A stretch of DNA of 64,000 nucleotides from Anisakis pegreffii (Eukaryota > Nematoda > Chromadorea > Rhabditida > Anisakidae). Location of the stretch: the NCBI GenBank assembly GCA_035041965.1, contig JAPYMA010000346.1, positions 1-64,000 on the forward strand. The letters are read 5' to 3'. Each line of letters starts with the position of its first letter. The stretch's first letter is position 1. Below, piece after piece: positions 21,982 to 36,146 of the stretch. The notes under the pieces were generated by a model, which saw only the letters and a program-made list of their open reading frames with translations, ran no database searches and had not been told where the DNA came from. The translations under genes and the position numbers were made by a program.

Positions 21982-24900
21982 CAGTATAATAGAAATAATA
22001 AATGTGTGCACTCTGATAACCGAGCATGTGATATACTATGCATGCACACTACACTCCCCAAACAAAGTGATTATAAGCCTAACACCATAAACGTATGTAC
22101 TACCCACACTCAGTGATATTAAGGAAAGATGTCATATGACTGTCATTAAAATTAATCTCATAACAGTATCACTGATCTAACTGAATGATCCTTAACATGA
22201 ATTTCACTTTTTAACATGATCTAATGCAAAAGCATTCATCACTAACCAAATGTTAATCAATTAATCAATAATATCAATGTCGATAATTCAATTCAAACAA
22301 TTTCAGCATATTCATCAAAATACCTCAATTCCAAGCCCACTTGTACAACATTAACAACAACTGCTGAAACTAATCAAGAAAGAGGGATGGGAAAGGAGTG
22401 TGACAGCAACTGGGTCCATCCATCGATCCACTACTGTCATAATAATAATGATATAACAAAAAGAATCGATTTCCTTATGATTTCTTTGAACGACATCAAT
22501 TCCGTTATCAACAAACCAATCAGTCAATAGCGATCTTGAATCTGAATCCCTTCATTGAAAAACAAAGCTCAAAAACTACACTTTAATCCTAAACGAATCA
22601 CACGGCACAATATTCGGCTAGCCTTACGCACACCCCTTTAATGGATGCATCTATCTACATTTGACGTATAAAATCCATCCCATTCAGCGAATCTCAATTA
22701 CCCTATCCAATACGCTTCCTTCCACTGAAATTCTGTCGCACATCAAACAATACAACACCATATTTTATGCCCACCACCATAATAAATCCGCTTCACTCCC
22801 TCCAAATCAATACTCAAATTAAAAAGAAATGATTAATCGAGAACTGAATATTGAATACTGAAATCAAGTATTTCACGAAAAGATGACGCGAAATAATGAT
22901 CAATCGATAGCGATCGTTCGATGAATTGGCGAAAAGCTGATTTGAATATCGATATTTTTAAATAATACAAAACCAATTATTGTCAAAACATTAAAAAAAG
23001 AAAGGAATATGAAAAGTAAAATGAAATGACGTGTAGACGAAGTAAACAATAATAATTAGGATAATAAAAATAATGGATCTACTCGGTTACATTAATCGTT
23101 TATTACTGATAACGGAAGATTACTGATTCACTAATGATGACTGTTCCAAACAACTACTCTGAACGACCGTTGGACAAGTGTTCAATCGATCAATCGGAAT
23201 GTATTTTCGGGCTCCTTCTGAGTCCTTCTCCCTATAAATAAATGGGCATATGGGAGAGTAGCCCAAAACCTCTGTGCTTGCCAAATCAATAATTTAAGTT
23301 CGGATTTCATGAAGACAGATGATTCCAAACGCTACTATCGTTACCTGCGCGGAAAGAAGAAGGCCAACGAAGGAAGAATGTGATGTTAGTGAAATTGGTA
23401 ATAACAGAGAAGCATAAACTCGTAATGAGTTTGATTTGCTGATTAAATAAATAAAAATAATACAATTAATAAATAAATAATCATAACCATATCAATCATA
23501 AGAACAACAATGATGATACTAAGATGATCAATCTCATTTATGCATGAATACTGAAATATAAATGGAGGTTGATGATGAAATATGATATGACATCCCAACA
23601 ATAAAAAACGTTTGTATAATATATCGTAGCAATCAATGTACACATAAACGGAACGGAAAAATTTTTAACGAAATCAAATAAAATGAATCAACGTATGAAA
23701 TAAACACAAACAAACATAAACAATACTCACTTCAATAGAACGTCACCACATATCATCACATCAATTCAATCCAATCCTAGCAATTGTCTCTATCTCCATA
23801 ATAATAACACTACGAAAATTATATCATCATTTCAAAATTATTCTCAAAACAAATCGATAACCCATATAAATAGATAGATACCAGTGGTCCCCACGCTCGG
23901 ATGCCGGCAGTCCGTCATCACTCCCTTTCTGGCTGCAATAATTTACTATTGCAAAAAATATCGAATAAATTTAGAAGGATATATCAATCTCTACATCTCT
24001 ATCAATGGGTGTATGCAAGATACATGACATAATGATTCTCATGCTTAAGGCACATAAATATAACTCAAGCACCATTCAGAATAATATACCAATTCCTACG
24101 AGCTTTTCCTCAAGCATCTAGTCCTAATTGCTGCTCTAGTTATACTAGCAATTCCATTCGTTAACTATATGTCAATCAATAAATACCACACACAAGCAAT
24201 CTAAATCAATCCTACGTGTAAACCCCTTAACAAAAGCATAGCAAAATTATGTCCCAACATAGCCAACATGAAAACATCGGCAAAACCCAAAACAACTTCG
24301 CTTCAGCTCTAAATCTCAATTGAGATATTCAACCCACTCGGAATCACCTCATTAATCATAAACAGTACCAAATTATCACTGCTATCGAAGCATATCCTAA
24401 GTTCTGAACAGCAATAAGTGGCCTTGGGCCCACTTGCCCTTCTCTAAGCAAAAGCTTTTAGTAAGGCTTATGCGTATTGATTAATTCATCGCCGTCCTTA
24501 TGAAATAACCTATCAAACACTCACCCATCTCTATATCCATCCGTATGATATATCCACATCCCGTTCCCGGCTACACCTCTACTTCAACTAATATACTATC
24601 ACAAACCTTATCCAAAATGCACGATGCTAATTTTACGTCGAACGAGAATGCTCATTTAAATATTAAAAAACCCTTACATAATAATAACATATTAAAGATA
24701 TTGAATAACTTATATAACAGAACATAGACAGTGCTGATGCAAAGTACATCTTATACAAACAGATCGACGAATACTACTATGTATTCGGACACACTCGATC
24801 CACCCTCCCACTCCAATTCAATCTATAGACTATTCGCAATCGCAATCTTCTCCCATAATCCTCAACAATTAGAGGTTACTTTCACCCTTGCTGTTGGCTA

Positions 24901-27900
24901 ATCAACAAAATGAAGTGATTAATCAACGAAGAAGCACTCGATCATCATAATAAAGTGTTCTATTCATTCATAATCACATTACTTACTCCAATGAAAGGGT
25001 ACGCTAAGGCGGACCATACTAGAGTACGGGTTTAATCACATAAAATCAAACCATCCACTATCCCGAACGCCACCAATCAAAAAACCAAACCAAATTCATT
25101 ATTCACCGAACCAATCAAATCTGTTTATCATATCGGAAATCAGCCCAACTGCTGAATGACTCATGTTCACATCAAAAGGCACACATTTCTGAACGATAAT
25201 AAAACTGAATAAAAATATGACACGAGATAATGAACAACACAATCCGATGCAATGCTATTTCAACATTCATTCATGAGTCAACCATTCAACTTTTCATCAA
25301 AAGGCACTGATATTTATTGCAGTGCAAGTACCATAATCAAACTGACGTTAATAATAACACTGAAAATGACAATACAACTATTTTATCTAGTAAACTATTT
25401 AACCATAACGGTAACATTGCATGCGCACCTAATAAATCATAGTCTGTAACTCAAATAAACAAATCAAATAACCTTCACACACCTACCCTTTCAAACAAAT
25501 CAGCCACTAATAATAAATCTTAAATCCTAACACCAACCTGACAATCCCAACTTCTCAGTCCATATCACAATGATATATCAATTATACTATCAAATACAAA
25601 TCTAACTCAATAATTCCCTATCCTCCTCCCACAACTTCAAAATAAATGGCAAGGTCATCCATCCCTCTACAATTACCCACAAAATCGATCGTTTATCAAT
25701 CAATCTTGATCAAATACTCAATCGCATTTATTGATACTATTATTATCATTGCCTATTACCATTATCCATCCCCGATCTCCCCTCCCTCCCAGAAAAAAGA
25801 TACAACACCGCTGTGAGCAATTAAAGGCAGACAAAAGCAAGCACCGATATAGACCATCCATAGACTCTGCATGGGATCAAAGAGGATAATAAACATTTCA
25901 GAGGGATCTGCTTTCGCTGATGGCAAACACCTCTCAGACAAACAAATGACGAGAGTGTGTATGATAACACTCGATTCACAGCCAACCAAACAGACACTCT
26001 CATAGCGATTCTACTGATTCGTTTCAACATGAAGCATTAATTAATCAATCTATAAAAACAATATCGAATCAAATCCAATATTAATCACATTGCAACAAAC
26101 GCACTAAAATCGATTGATAGTAACTGTAATATCTTACCAATCAAATGGATCACCCCTCTTATTAACAGATGAATCGACCAATCAATATAAACATAGAATA
26201 TTAATAAAACAGTAACAAAAATATAATAAGACCAGCAGAACCCAGCACCATAACCAATTCGATAGTAGCGTTGTATGCAAATGTGTTTCTTTCTTTCTTT
26301 CACTTCCTAATGCACCGAACACAAGAGATATCTCTTCCTCTTTCTAATTACATCACATCACAAAAAGAGCACACGAGCTGTAAATCAGCAGCTATCTATA
26401 TCCCTCTAAATCTCTTCTAATGCAGCGGTATTATCTTATCTTAATGCTCCCAACCCTGTACTATCGAGTTGTAACATAAATTCGTGCGGTTATTACCACT
26501 AAGCGAAGCGTGCCTTCTCAATTTCTTTAATAATCCTCATTTTTGCACAATACCTCTCAATTTCCTTCTCGTCCTCGTCTGCCTCATTAATCCTCTCATT
26601 CTTGTTCTCAATCTATCATAATTCAACCCAATTCCTCCTTACCAACTCAAAACCTATCCCTTCTATTTGCACGCAATGATTTACCAATCCAGAATTTATA
26701 ACATACTCCTCCAGTAACATTCCATATTATTCCGTCATATTAATTAACTGCCAACATCTCATCACCACCCTCATCACAAAGTCCGACACTGGTCACATCT
26801 CACGCCATTATATCATCACGAACCCATATTCATCTGCACTAATTTCCTAATTTTGCACATCTCATTCCTCTTTCACCAAATACTTCTTGCGACTGTAAAT
26901 GCTTGAACAGAGTGCTACCATAGAAGAAGATGTGAAAATAATATTTAAAAAATCCATTCAAAACAACATAAGTAAGAGAGTACACCTCAAAGCGGCACTC
27001 AGTGCTAACAAAACGAAAACGACAATACAAATCTCCCTTCAAATGTTGTGTTTAATTAAATAAAAATAAACTGCATCAGCATTATTATTCCTGTGCTCTT
27101 TAAACGAACTTTTTCAATTACGAACCACCTTATGTATTATGAAGTCAAGCAAATAAAGGCATACATTCAATACTATTAATTAGCCAATGAATTTGTATAG
27201 AATAATTTCAGTAGAACTCGAATCAGTACAACCAAGCACCTCTCCGTACAAGCTCATCACTCTTCTATAACAATTTGTATACGCAGAATAAAAGTATAAG
27301 AGATATACGCAGAATAAAGGTACAAGAGCAATACGGAGCAGACCCACAAATTCATAACTAGCCATATTTATGTCCCTGTCGCCACACACAAATCGCTATT
27401 AATTATATTATATACTATTAGTATGAAATAATCTTCAAATTCAAACCATCGTAAGCAATAAAATGTGGCAAATTTATGAACTGCATAAATTCATCCAACT
27501 TATGAACTGCATAAATCCCGTAAGTATTCCAACATAAATATGAAGAATTCCGCAACAAATCGCATACGTATTTTTAATTCCTAATTCACTGCAGAATCAA
27601 TCCGCTTGAACAGAACAGATACGGAGAGCAATAAAGCAATTTAAAACAGCAAAAAGAGCAAATCCACGAGAAGTTTTAAATGCAATATTAAATCGAACAT
27701 TTGATTTTTATTGTATTCAACGACATGTAAACGGTTCAAATTATATTTTCCAGCATTACCTCAGTAAGCATTGCATTGCAATTTATCAACACATCAATCA
27801 TACTCTATTAACTGTAATATCATTTCATAAAGGTCATAATTTCAAAAAATAATAATAGAAAATAAAAATTACTAACATTATAAAATTGCAAATGCAACGT

Positions 27901-28211
27901 TGTGGTCAATTACAGTGTAGAAAGATTCGTGTTGAGATCATTAATTTTTCACTGAAATATTGAGCTGCGAATCTTTACAAAAATATTGTAGCCCAATATT
28001 TTTTGAATTTATTTGTTTCTCAACACGTTTTTTGCCTTACTATATTGGTATTGTGACGTTGCGAACGGGAGTATCACGTCTGAAACTAGCCACGCCCACA
28101 GTCATGTTGATTTTAAATTCTAGCCTTTTCTTCAGTAGATTTCAAGTCGTTTGAAGCAAGAAAGAGGTGATATCGGTGAATTTCGCTCAGTTTGCGTCAA
28201 AACATCAAAAG

Positions 28212-28471
28212 GGCACTTTTTACTCCCGGGGCACGCTCGCGTGTGACAACCGATGCCACGCCTACTGTGCATGGCTTCTGCCTAAGTGTGACCTCAACCT
28301 CATCTAAGCGTAGCCTCAGATCGCTCGATGTCACAACGGCAAACAGCAAGCGAGGTCAAGTTTAGGCTTAGGCTGAGGCCATGCGCAGTAGCCGTGGCCT
28401 CGATCCATGTGAAAGCGTCGTCCATAGTGTGCGAGCGTGCTCGCATGCGACCCCCCAAAGTAAAAATTGCC
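28212..28471. mobile_element. Family A element, copy 5, shortened
   Basis: Opens GGCACTTTTTACTCCCGGGG and closes CCCCCCAAAGTAAAAATTGCC-like. The left arm is shorter than in other copies and lacks part of the subterminal palindrome. CACGCCTACTGTGCATGGC and the mirrored CATGCGCAGTAGCCGTGGCC remain. No clear target duplication. Confidence 0.75.
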
Positions 28472-28493
28472 GACTCATGTGGATGCAGAAACC

Positions 28494-28664
28494 GGGTCTA
28501 CGACAATTGACCAACTTCGTCCGGGTTCAACGTAAGCGTAGCCTCAGCGTAAGTCTAAGCGTTCGCACTGCTCAAAAAGCGAAGCCAAACGAAGTTTGTG
28601 TGACCGACTACTTGTGGCGAAACATCGTGCTGACAGTTGTCGCTTGGTCAATTGTCGTGTTCCC
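28494..28664. mobile_element. Family B element, copy 4, short
   Basis: Starts GGGTCTACGACAATTGACC and ends GGTCAATTGTCGTGTTCCC. The flanks GCAGAAACC (28485-28493) and GGTGAAACC (28665-28673) match at 7 of 9 bases, consistent with an aged 9-base target duplication. It lies only 22 bases from the neighbouring family A copy. Confidence 0.8.
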
Positions 28665-28673
28665 GGTGAAACC

Positions 28674-29607
28674 CTGAGGATTCATGTGATTCCATGAAAT
28701 CCAGGGAAGGTTCGCGAGATTCCAAAGGCCCTAACAAAGATTTCTGATAACATAAGGATCGCAAGCAAGATTCCTAATGTCCTAGGATCTACAGCACGTT
28801 AAGAGGCATTTAAAATCTAGAAGTTTCCTGAAGTTTAAGTGTCTTTTGCAATATTTCCAACATCTTTAGGACCTTAAAGGGCATTTCAAATCTCCTAATC
28901 GCCCTGATAATGCCCTCACAATCCAACGAATCACTCGTCGAAAATCAATCCAGTATATTAGAATATTCATCAAAATGCTTTAATGAACCGATCACAAATG
29001 TCATTTGTTTCAAAAATAAAACACATCAGATTGCAGTGATTCGTTTACTGCACAAAACTCTCAGGAAAACAAACGAGTCTCGACTGAATCAAATCGCTCA
29101 CTCGACAAAACATTCATGAACGAACCCTAGCACTATATTTACAACTGCTCATTTCAAAAACACCACATACACCCGATGAATAAATCAACAATGCATTTTA
29201 CATTAAAATGATAATTAGATAACTGCCTCGATGATGTTCACTCTAACCAAATATAACACCATCGAATCAACAATAATTCATTTGAATCATACGCCAATAA
29301 TTGCACAACCTCAGTATCATTATACCACATTGATATTACACAACTATGCTCATTATTATTATCATCGAGCAGTCGGTCACCTCATATCCCTCCCTATAAA
29401 ATCACACTAAAAATATCAAAATTTCCACCGCTCAGCATTATTATAAATCACCTTAAATTATACTATCTATCACATCTTAAACAAATTCACAAACAAAAAA
29501 CTTTACCAGTTAAAACTTTCTAATTTTCCTTTCATTTATCTGGAATTTATTCGATAAAATCCAGTGCATCATCTCAAAAGGGATCACGGCAAAGTGTGAT
29601 GCATGAA
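28674..29607. other. Spacer and CLYBL 3' flank
   Basis: No gene recognised. The right part should include the 3' untranslated region of the CLYBL gene. Confidence 0.4.
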
Positions 29608-31084
29608 TCACGGCTGACGTCCTTTATTAACCCTGTCGAGCATTTTGACGACGTTCATTGCTTGCAGCAGCAGAGGTTTGTCGATCATATGCCCTCTGAA
29701 GTTGAATGCGCCCTTCCCTTTCTTCTCATGCTCCACGAACTCTTTCATCAGTTCACGAGCCCACTCCACTCGTTCAACTGATGGTAAGAAGGCACTCTGA
29801 ACAACGTCGATCTGTGATGGATGAATCACCTGTTTACCATCAAATCCCCATAAACGACCTCAAATCAAATTATTTTCACAAACTTCATTACAAATTTCAA
29901 ACATTCCGTTCAGAAATTCAAAGTTAGAAATTTAATCTTTAGGGATTATTTCAAAAGTTTATTCAACGCGATTCATTTTCAGCGAAATCAATCCAATTTC
30001 AAAAATAACTCAAAAATGAACCTTCTTCACATTGTGCTTTCAATCCTTGTTGATCTTTGATATCGATATAAACTGAATCGATCGCTTGGAGTCCGAATGC
30101 TTTACAGCATGTCACAAATCTCTGTCGTGCATAAATATTCTCTCGACCGTCCTTAGTCCGAGTTGCACCTAAATTCATTAGCTCATAATACGTAAGTAAT
30201 AAGTATTAACGAAACCACTTACCAATATCCGCACAAAAATCATCCGATCCAAAAACGACGCCGTCAACTTTAAAGAATCCCGTTGACTTGTTTAAGTTCA
30301 CAGCCGCGTTCAAAATACGCGGCATATCCAACAGCGCACGAGCACTTTCGATCCAGATCACTAATCGTGTATTCTGCAATGAAGCAGTATGATGTGTTAA
30401 AATGACAATAATAAGTTCTAAATATAAACCGATTCCGAGATCCGTTTCTCGCCATATGCCGATCTGAATGCTTCAAACACCGCAGCCAGGTCTTCAATCG
30501 AGTCCACTTTCGGTATCATGAACGCCTCGGGCATATTCTCTGATTTTGCCACCTCCTTTCAAATTTCATTTCAATTAAAATTTATGACTAAATTCAAATC
30601 ACAAGTGAATTTGCCTCAAACAAACCCAAATGACTACAACACTCACTTTAACATCCTCGTAAATGAGTTGACTAGCCACCGAATTCACTCTCACACCTAA
30701 TTCTAAGCATTTATGCGTTCCCTTCGCGGGCAGTTCATCCAGATATTTACGAATATTCAGGCGTGCCTCTTCCTTGGCACTTATCGCTACACCATCCTCC
30801 ATCTCGAGTACCAAGCAATCCACCTCGAAATTCAGTATTATTCACATTCTCCAACAACAACTCAATTATCCACAAGGAATCACCTCAATCTGTGGTACTT
30901 TCTTCAACATTTTTTCACTACTTCCAGGCACGTAGAGAACAGCACGTCGTGGTACATACTGACTGCGTTGAGGCTTCGCAGCAGCACTTTCGTATCTAAC
31001 CGCCATCTCGTCACCCACACAACGAGCACCAACGCTTCGTTTCGCTTGGCCACCGATCAGCAACGACACTCCTCTACGAAGCAT
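29608..31084 (-). CDS. CLYBL: Citramalyl-CoA lyase, mitochondrial (CLYBL, citrate lyase beta-like)
   Basis: Splits citramalyl-CoA into acetyl-CoA and pyruvate in mitochondria, clearing itaconate-derived CoA esters that inhibit vitamin B12-dependent enzymes. Six exons join in frame to 350 residues: 30884-31084, 30647-30823, 30430-30555, 30223-30373, 30022-30168 and 29608-29858. The start at 31084 gives MLRRGVSLLIGGQAKR, a basic amphipathic leader typical of mitochondrial import. Family marks are RRAVLYVPGSSEKM, the acidic metal-binding LEMEDGVA, RVNSVAS, MIPKVDS, IWIESARALLDMPRIL, FGSDDFCADIG, GATRTKDGRENIYARQR and WGFDGKQVIHPSQ. Length matches the human protein (340). Exons 2 and 6 use GAG acceptors and exon 3 an AAG (or GAG) acceptor, all fixed by frame. 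Confidence 0.95.
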
Positions 31085-32093
31085 TTCTCCTCCTGTTCCC
31101 ACTACCCTCGAAAACACCAAATCGAGCAACGGTAATAACAATAAAAATAAATTCGGTTATTCACATTCATCAAACAACAGATAAAAGTGCTATTTTCGAG
31201 TATTCACATTTTGATTAATCAGCCCATAAATAAAAATGCATCCAAACCGATTTATTTTCGTAGTTCTATTGAGCAAAATCAAATTTTGCAACGATAATAA
31301 ATTCAAAAGTGAACAATGATAACGATATAAATCAGATTATAAACACAGCAATAAGAAACAAAGGTATCCATATAAAACGATAACATCATAATCAATGCCA
31401 TTAAACAACACGATAACTCTGATTGACTATACATCACAAAATGTAACTGAAATGATAACAATAATAATATCGAATGACCAAAAAACAAAAACTACGACTA
31501 TACATCAATGTATATACAGTGAAATATTATTAAACAAAGGAATGACTGACACCATTTTTCGAGCTGATAATTACGCATATTAATATTGTATGATACAGAT
31601 ATCCATAAAAACGAGCGATAAAATAAGCTCATTATTAAGTGCTCGCAGAAATTCGTTTATGGTATAATAAAGCGGTCCATATGTGCAAGAATATAAGATA
31701 ATCTAATCTGCTAGACATATTTCTGTCTTTGTTAAATACCTGAGGTTGCTGAAATTTCAAACTTGTGACTTCAGATGAATAGCTGGGTTAACTTCAGATG
31801 AATTAAGAAACTGTATCTATTAGATCATTAATAGAGATCAGCTCAAGTTTGAGCCATCTTAAAATGTCATCACTATCCGAACCACAACGTTACCGACGAC
31901 CAGTCTGAGTGACATCGGCAAGCACCTCTCAAAATTAAGAACAAATCTCGTTAATTTCAGCAACCCCGTTACATGTTGAATAGAAACCGTCATCCTAAAA
32001 AACTGAGCTCATTAGAGATTTACTGAATTATCTGACAAGAGATTACTATCTTATTCCAGAGAATGCAGGCATTCAGAAAACGGAAATATGTAA
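31085..32093. other. Spacer between ATG13 and CLYBL
   Basis: No gene recognised. It should hold the ATG13 3' end and the CLYBL promoter. No TATA or other motif stands out. Confidence 0.4.
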
Positions 32094-34820
32094 TCAAAAA
32101 AATTGGGCCTTATTTCGCGCTGGTGATGCACAGGATGGTTGTTGATAGCTTAAGCATAAGCTATTTGATTCCCTCTCCTCGACACGCACCAAGTCCGCCA
32201 AAAACCGATCGAATACAGACTGCTGCGCTTCAAATTTGGCCAACTGAAACTGACAAACAGCAAGAAATAAATGCTATCAAATGAAACGATTTAAACGATT
32301 CAAATGCAAACTTGATAATTGATTGAGTCGGGTTGGTCGATCGCAAATCCGATCGCGGTTTGCTGTGAAGCCAATCGGAACAAATGTACCGCATCACCCA
32401 AATCTGAGCCATCCCCGTCATGCCAACTACCGAAAGGTACCTCAAGCAACAAAATAAATCACAAGAAACGAATCGCACAAACAATTTACCTTAACAAACG
32501 AATCATCCGAAGATATATCGGCGTTTGTTGTCGCCGCTTGCGTACTGCTGTCATCGTCGTCATCAGTATTACTATCACCCTCAGCCACATGATATTTATA
32601 AGATGCAGCCATTACTGTACTGACTGTGCTCGCACGAATCGTTTCAACTTCTGCGCTATCTCAAATACAAAATGAATATGAACGGACAAAAAACGAATTG
32701 ATAATCAACTCACCTAAAAGAGATGAATCAACTGCATTTCTTTGATAATCACTTGCACTTCGTAACGTTTCACTGGTTGGTGTTGTTTGTTGCGATGATG
32801 ATGACGGATACGAACACGACATTGCTGTGGCTGTCTCTTTCTTTTCAGCACTTGCCTTTATCATAGTATTATCCATTGCTTCATTTTCTGGTACTTTATC
32901 GAGGGGCTGACTTCGGAAGATTACATTCGACGTTGACGCTGTCAGCAACGCAAAAAATGGCAGCGAACTTGTTCGAGGTGGTTGGTTCTAAAAGATTAAT
33001 TCTTCAAAACTCAAAACAAATCATAAGATCTACTCACCTCCCTGTTTGGTTGAGATGGTATACCTCTCGCTAAAGTCTCACTGATCCGAGGACTCGAACC
33101 CAGACCACCAAAAACATTTTTCATCGAACCATCATCCGACGTTGACGATGCAGACCGGTCGAAACGGTAACTGAATGTACTCGAAGTTGAACCCGTTCGA
33201 GAGAAACCGCCACTTTTCTGCAGACAATGCATGAGATATTTCGATGCAAAACAATTTGTTGTTTCCGAAATGAGATTTCTGTTGCCTACTTTGATTCGAA
33301 CAGTTTGATCTTGCTGCGAGATCTTACAATGTTTCAATGAAATATTAACCTGACTAGCTGGACTGACACTGAACGTGCTGAAAGTATCATCACATTGTGA
33401 TACTCCATCATTCTCTTCACTGAATCGTTCCCTTGATGGTGAACTGCATACGCATGATGTGGATGGCAAAAACGGTATTTGGATCATTCGTTCATCCAAT
33501 TCTTTTGCTTAACAATCGAATCAGTTTATGTCTTAATGATTTTGTCTAAATAACAACAGATTATACAATCAGATTTACAGAAAGCAACCTTCACCAATCA
33601 CTAATTGATTGTTTAATGAACCGATTCGTTTGATTGATGATGTCTTCATAATATCACTACGCTGATGTTTCAACGATCGTTCGATCTGCATCTTTGTTCG
33701 ATAGCCAAGCTCGAGTGAGATCGTGCCGAATGGCGATTCCAGCTTACCGATACTATACAACTTCTGACCCTCACCCAAGTCCAGTTCCGGATGTCCTTCA
33801 TAAACCTGAACAAAACCAACTTTAGTACTGAATATCGCAGACTGCTCCACAAGCTTTCAAAAAGTTTTCTCGAATAGCAAACAAGAATCGAAAAACCACC
33901 AATTGACGAACCCTATAAAAAACGATAAATGTGTCGGCCGACTGGTGTCTGACGTAATACCTAAACATCGGTGTTACTCGTGCCACAGCCATTGCTGACT
34001 TCAGCAGTACTCCCATTTGATGATACAATTGGGTTCGCACGTTTGTACCCCGCATTCCAAGGCCGCCTTGGGCCGCACCTCCTTGCGCTTGAACTTCCTG
34101 ATTCTCCTGATCACCTTCCGCTTCTTCACGAATTGATAAATGCCTTCAAATTTCAAATTCATCAGCAGCACTCCAGAGCATTCAAAATTCCAATCTCATA
34201 ACTGATATCAAGATTCACGTTATCACCATCATCTTCATCCTTCTAATTTTTCTGCCCTACAGATCAGCACTTCCTACTTCGAGAATTCACCACTCAAAAT
34301 CTAGTTCAATGGAATAATAAATAAATATTTAAGACAAAGAATAAAATCCCCACTCACCATGCTTCCAGAGGTAAAAAATCACCATCGGCTGTATACAAAA
34401 GAAAATCAACTGAGAGATCACTTGTAAGAGGTGGATATCTGCAATCCTCAAACAAAAATATCCCACAACCGAATCACGAAAATAAGGTCAGAATACAGCA
34501 TGCGAACTATAGAAGAAAATACAAACGTTGTTATGGTTTGACGAAGTAATGCGGACACTTCACCGATTTCGTCGACACGCAGATTAAACCAATCCGACTG
34601 GTCGAAATTGGCTGTACAACGATGACAGAGCGTCTCGCCGCTTCGAGCTTGCACCAGAATTTGAACCAATCCAAACAATGATTAATCATGAGATATTTAT
34701 GTTGGTAAATTAATAAACAACAACTTACCTAGAACAAAAGAATTTGCAGAATCGAACGAAACTCTGGTAATTGTGTTGGTATGCTGTCGAAGTTGTTGAA
34801 CAGCTCGATGCAGATATCAT
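32094..34820 (-). CDS. ATG13: Autophagy protein ATG13 (EPG-1 type)
   Basis: Scaffold subunit of the ULK1/ATG1 kinase complex that starts autophagosome formation. Recognised exons: 34729-34820, about 34527-34672, 34358-34438, 33912-34143, 33589-33805, 33350-33507, 33038-33217, 32714-32987, 32490-32659, 32312-32440 and 32094-32243. The HORMA domain shows YQSFVRFCKFF, VQARSGETLCHRC with SDWFNLRVDEIGEV, LLKSAMAVARVTPMFRYYV with FIVFYR, and LGEGQKLYSIGKLESPFGTI. A Gln/Gly/Glu-rich insert of about 30 residues sits before RGTNVRTQLYHQM. The long linker is Ser-rich. SLPFFALL and SDDSFVKVPFG resemble the human block and LC3-interacting motif. The end LAKFEAQQSVFDRFLADL matches the conserved C-terminal helix. 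The start of exon 2 lacks a clear AG acceptor in frame, so that join is uncertain. Confidence 0.9.
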
Positions 34821-35032
34821 TTCCTTTTATTATCATTCTTCATTTACCAAATAATGACACCACCTGCATAACACGTGAATATCAGTGGTAATCAATGATA
34901 AGCAGAATACAATTGACAAAGTCCATTCGAGACTATTGCACTCTGCCATATCCCTCGTTAAAAAGTACTTTTAATAAGTCCGTCCGTAATTAGCGACGTC
35001 GAAAATAGAGTATTCTAATTCGTTGGAAAATC

Positions 35033-35515
35033 GCAACCTGCACGTTCGTTCAAGTGCGCACAGATGATCGGGCACTTGTTTACTTCAGGGGGGGGTCGCA
35101 CGCGAGAACGCTCGCGTATGACAACCGATGCCACGCCTACTGCGCATGGATTCAGCTTAAGCGTGAACTCAGCCTCATCTAAGCGTAGCTTCAGATGCCT
35201 CAGTGTAACGAGGGGGGCTAGCAAGCGACTTCAGTCGTAGGCTTAGGCCGAGACTACGCTTAGACTGAGGCCATGCGCAGTAGGCGTGACCTCGGCCCAT
35301 GTGAAAGCGTCGCTCACAGTGTGCGAGCGTGTGTGTGTATCGTTGTACGCGAGCGTGCTCGCGTACGACCCCCCCTCCCCCAAAGTAAACAAGTGCCGAT
35401 GATCGTTCGCGCTGCGAACATCGTGTTCGGAAATACCTTTGAACGCGAGTGATGATAGTCAAATTGACGGATTACATTTGGGCTCGAGCTTAGGCTGAGG
35501 CTCATGTCCGGATGA
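35033..35515. repeat. Dispersed repeat D, copy 1, split by a family A insertion
   Basis: CACGTTCGTTCAAGTGCGCA on the left of the inserted element and GTTCGC, AGTGATGATAGTCAAATTGA and GATTACATTTGGGCTCGAGC on its right match, in order, a continuous sequence at 55513-55663. The two copies define a repeat family of at least 150 bases of unknown type. Confidence 0.75.
35071..35397. mobile_element. Family A element, copy 6, with intact 8-base target duplication
   Basis: Opens GGCACTTGTTTACTTCAGGG and closes CCCCCAAAGTAAACAAGTGCC-like. GATGATCG lies directly on both sides (35063-35070 and 35398-35405). An 8-base duplication is the mark of the hAT superfamily. Terminal GCACGCGAG blocks and central hexamers are as in other copies. 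No coding frame is present, so it would need a transposase from elsewhere. Confidence 0.9.
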
Positions 35516-36146
35516 GTTATGCATTAAACAAAATGTCAATTCTATCATATCACTGTGAGATACCGGAAATTGAACTGAACTACTCTACGACAATACTATT
35601 TGGTAAACGTACAGCACGACCTGGCATAGACCTGTTTTTGTCTTGTAGACATAACACATATTTATTAATTCAGATATGTATTTGATTATCATTTTTGTTA
35701 CACAGCAAATGCACACGTGCAATAAATGATATTCCCGATGTAAACAATATCAACAACAATAATTAAAATTACAAGTAATAATAAGTAATGACGATAATAA
35801 TGACAATCAGCAATAATAATAGCCGTACTTACAGTAACATGATTACAGACAAAATAAACGTCACCGTATTATTTCTGATTGTGCAGGTGATGAGAAAAAA
35901 TTTTACAACGCAAATGAATGTGCATAAAACAGACAACAAATAAACTCCGAAAATCATTCCTCCGAAGACCGACACTTTCCGAATGCAATTGTAATTGGTA
36001 ACATGCCCTCAATGTATTACAGACGTGGTCACTAATTGTATCGAACTTAATCCACGACAGAATTTTATCAAAATCTACCTAAACATTTTTCACACCCCGA
36101 TGAATATCAGTTCAAAAATGCAATAATATTAATAAAACAACACAGA
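35516..36146. other. 3' flank of the SLC37 gene
   Basis: A/T-rich with AAT/ATT patches near 35750-35830. No gene recognised. Confidence 0.4.

Noticed and set aside
25762..26030. Two overlapping Cys-rich minus-strand frames in the gene-poor region
   Set aside because: Both lack matching exons or known motifs; one frame is an offset reading of the other.
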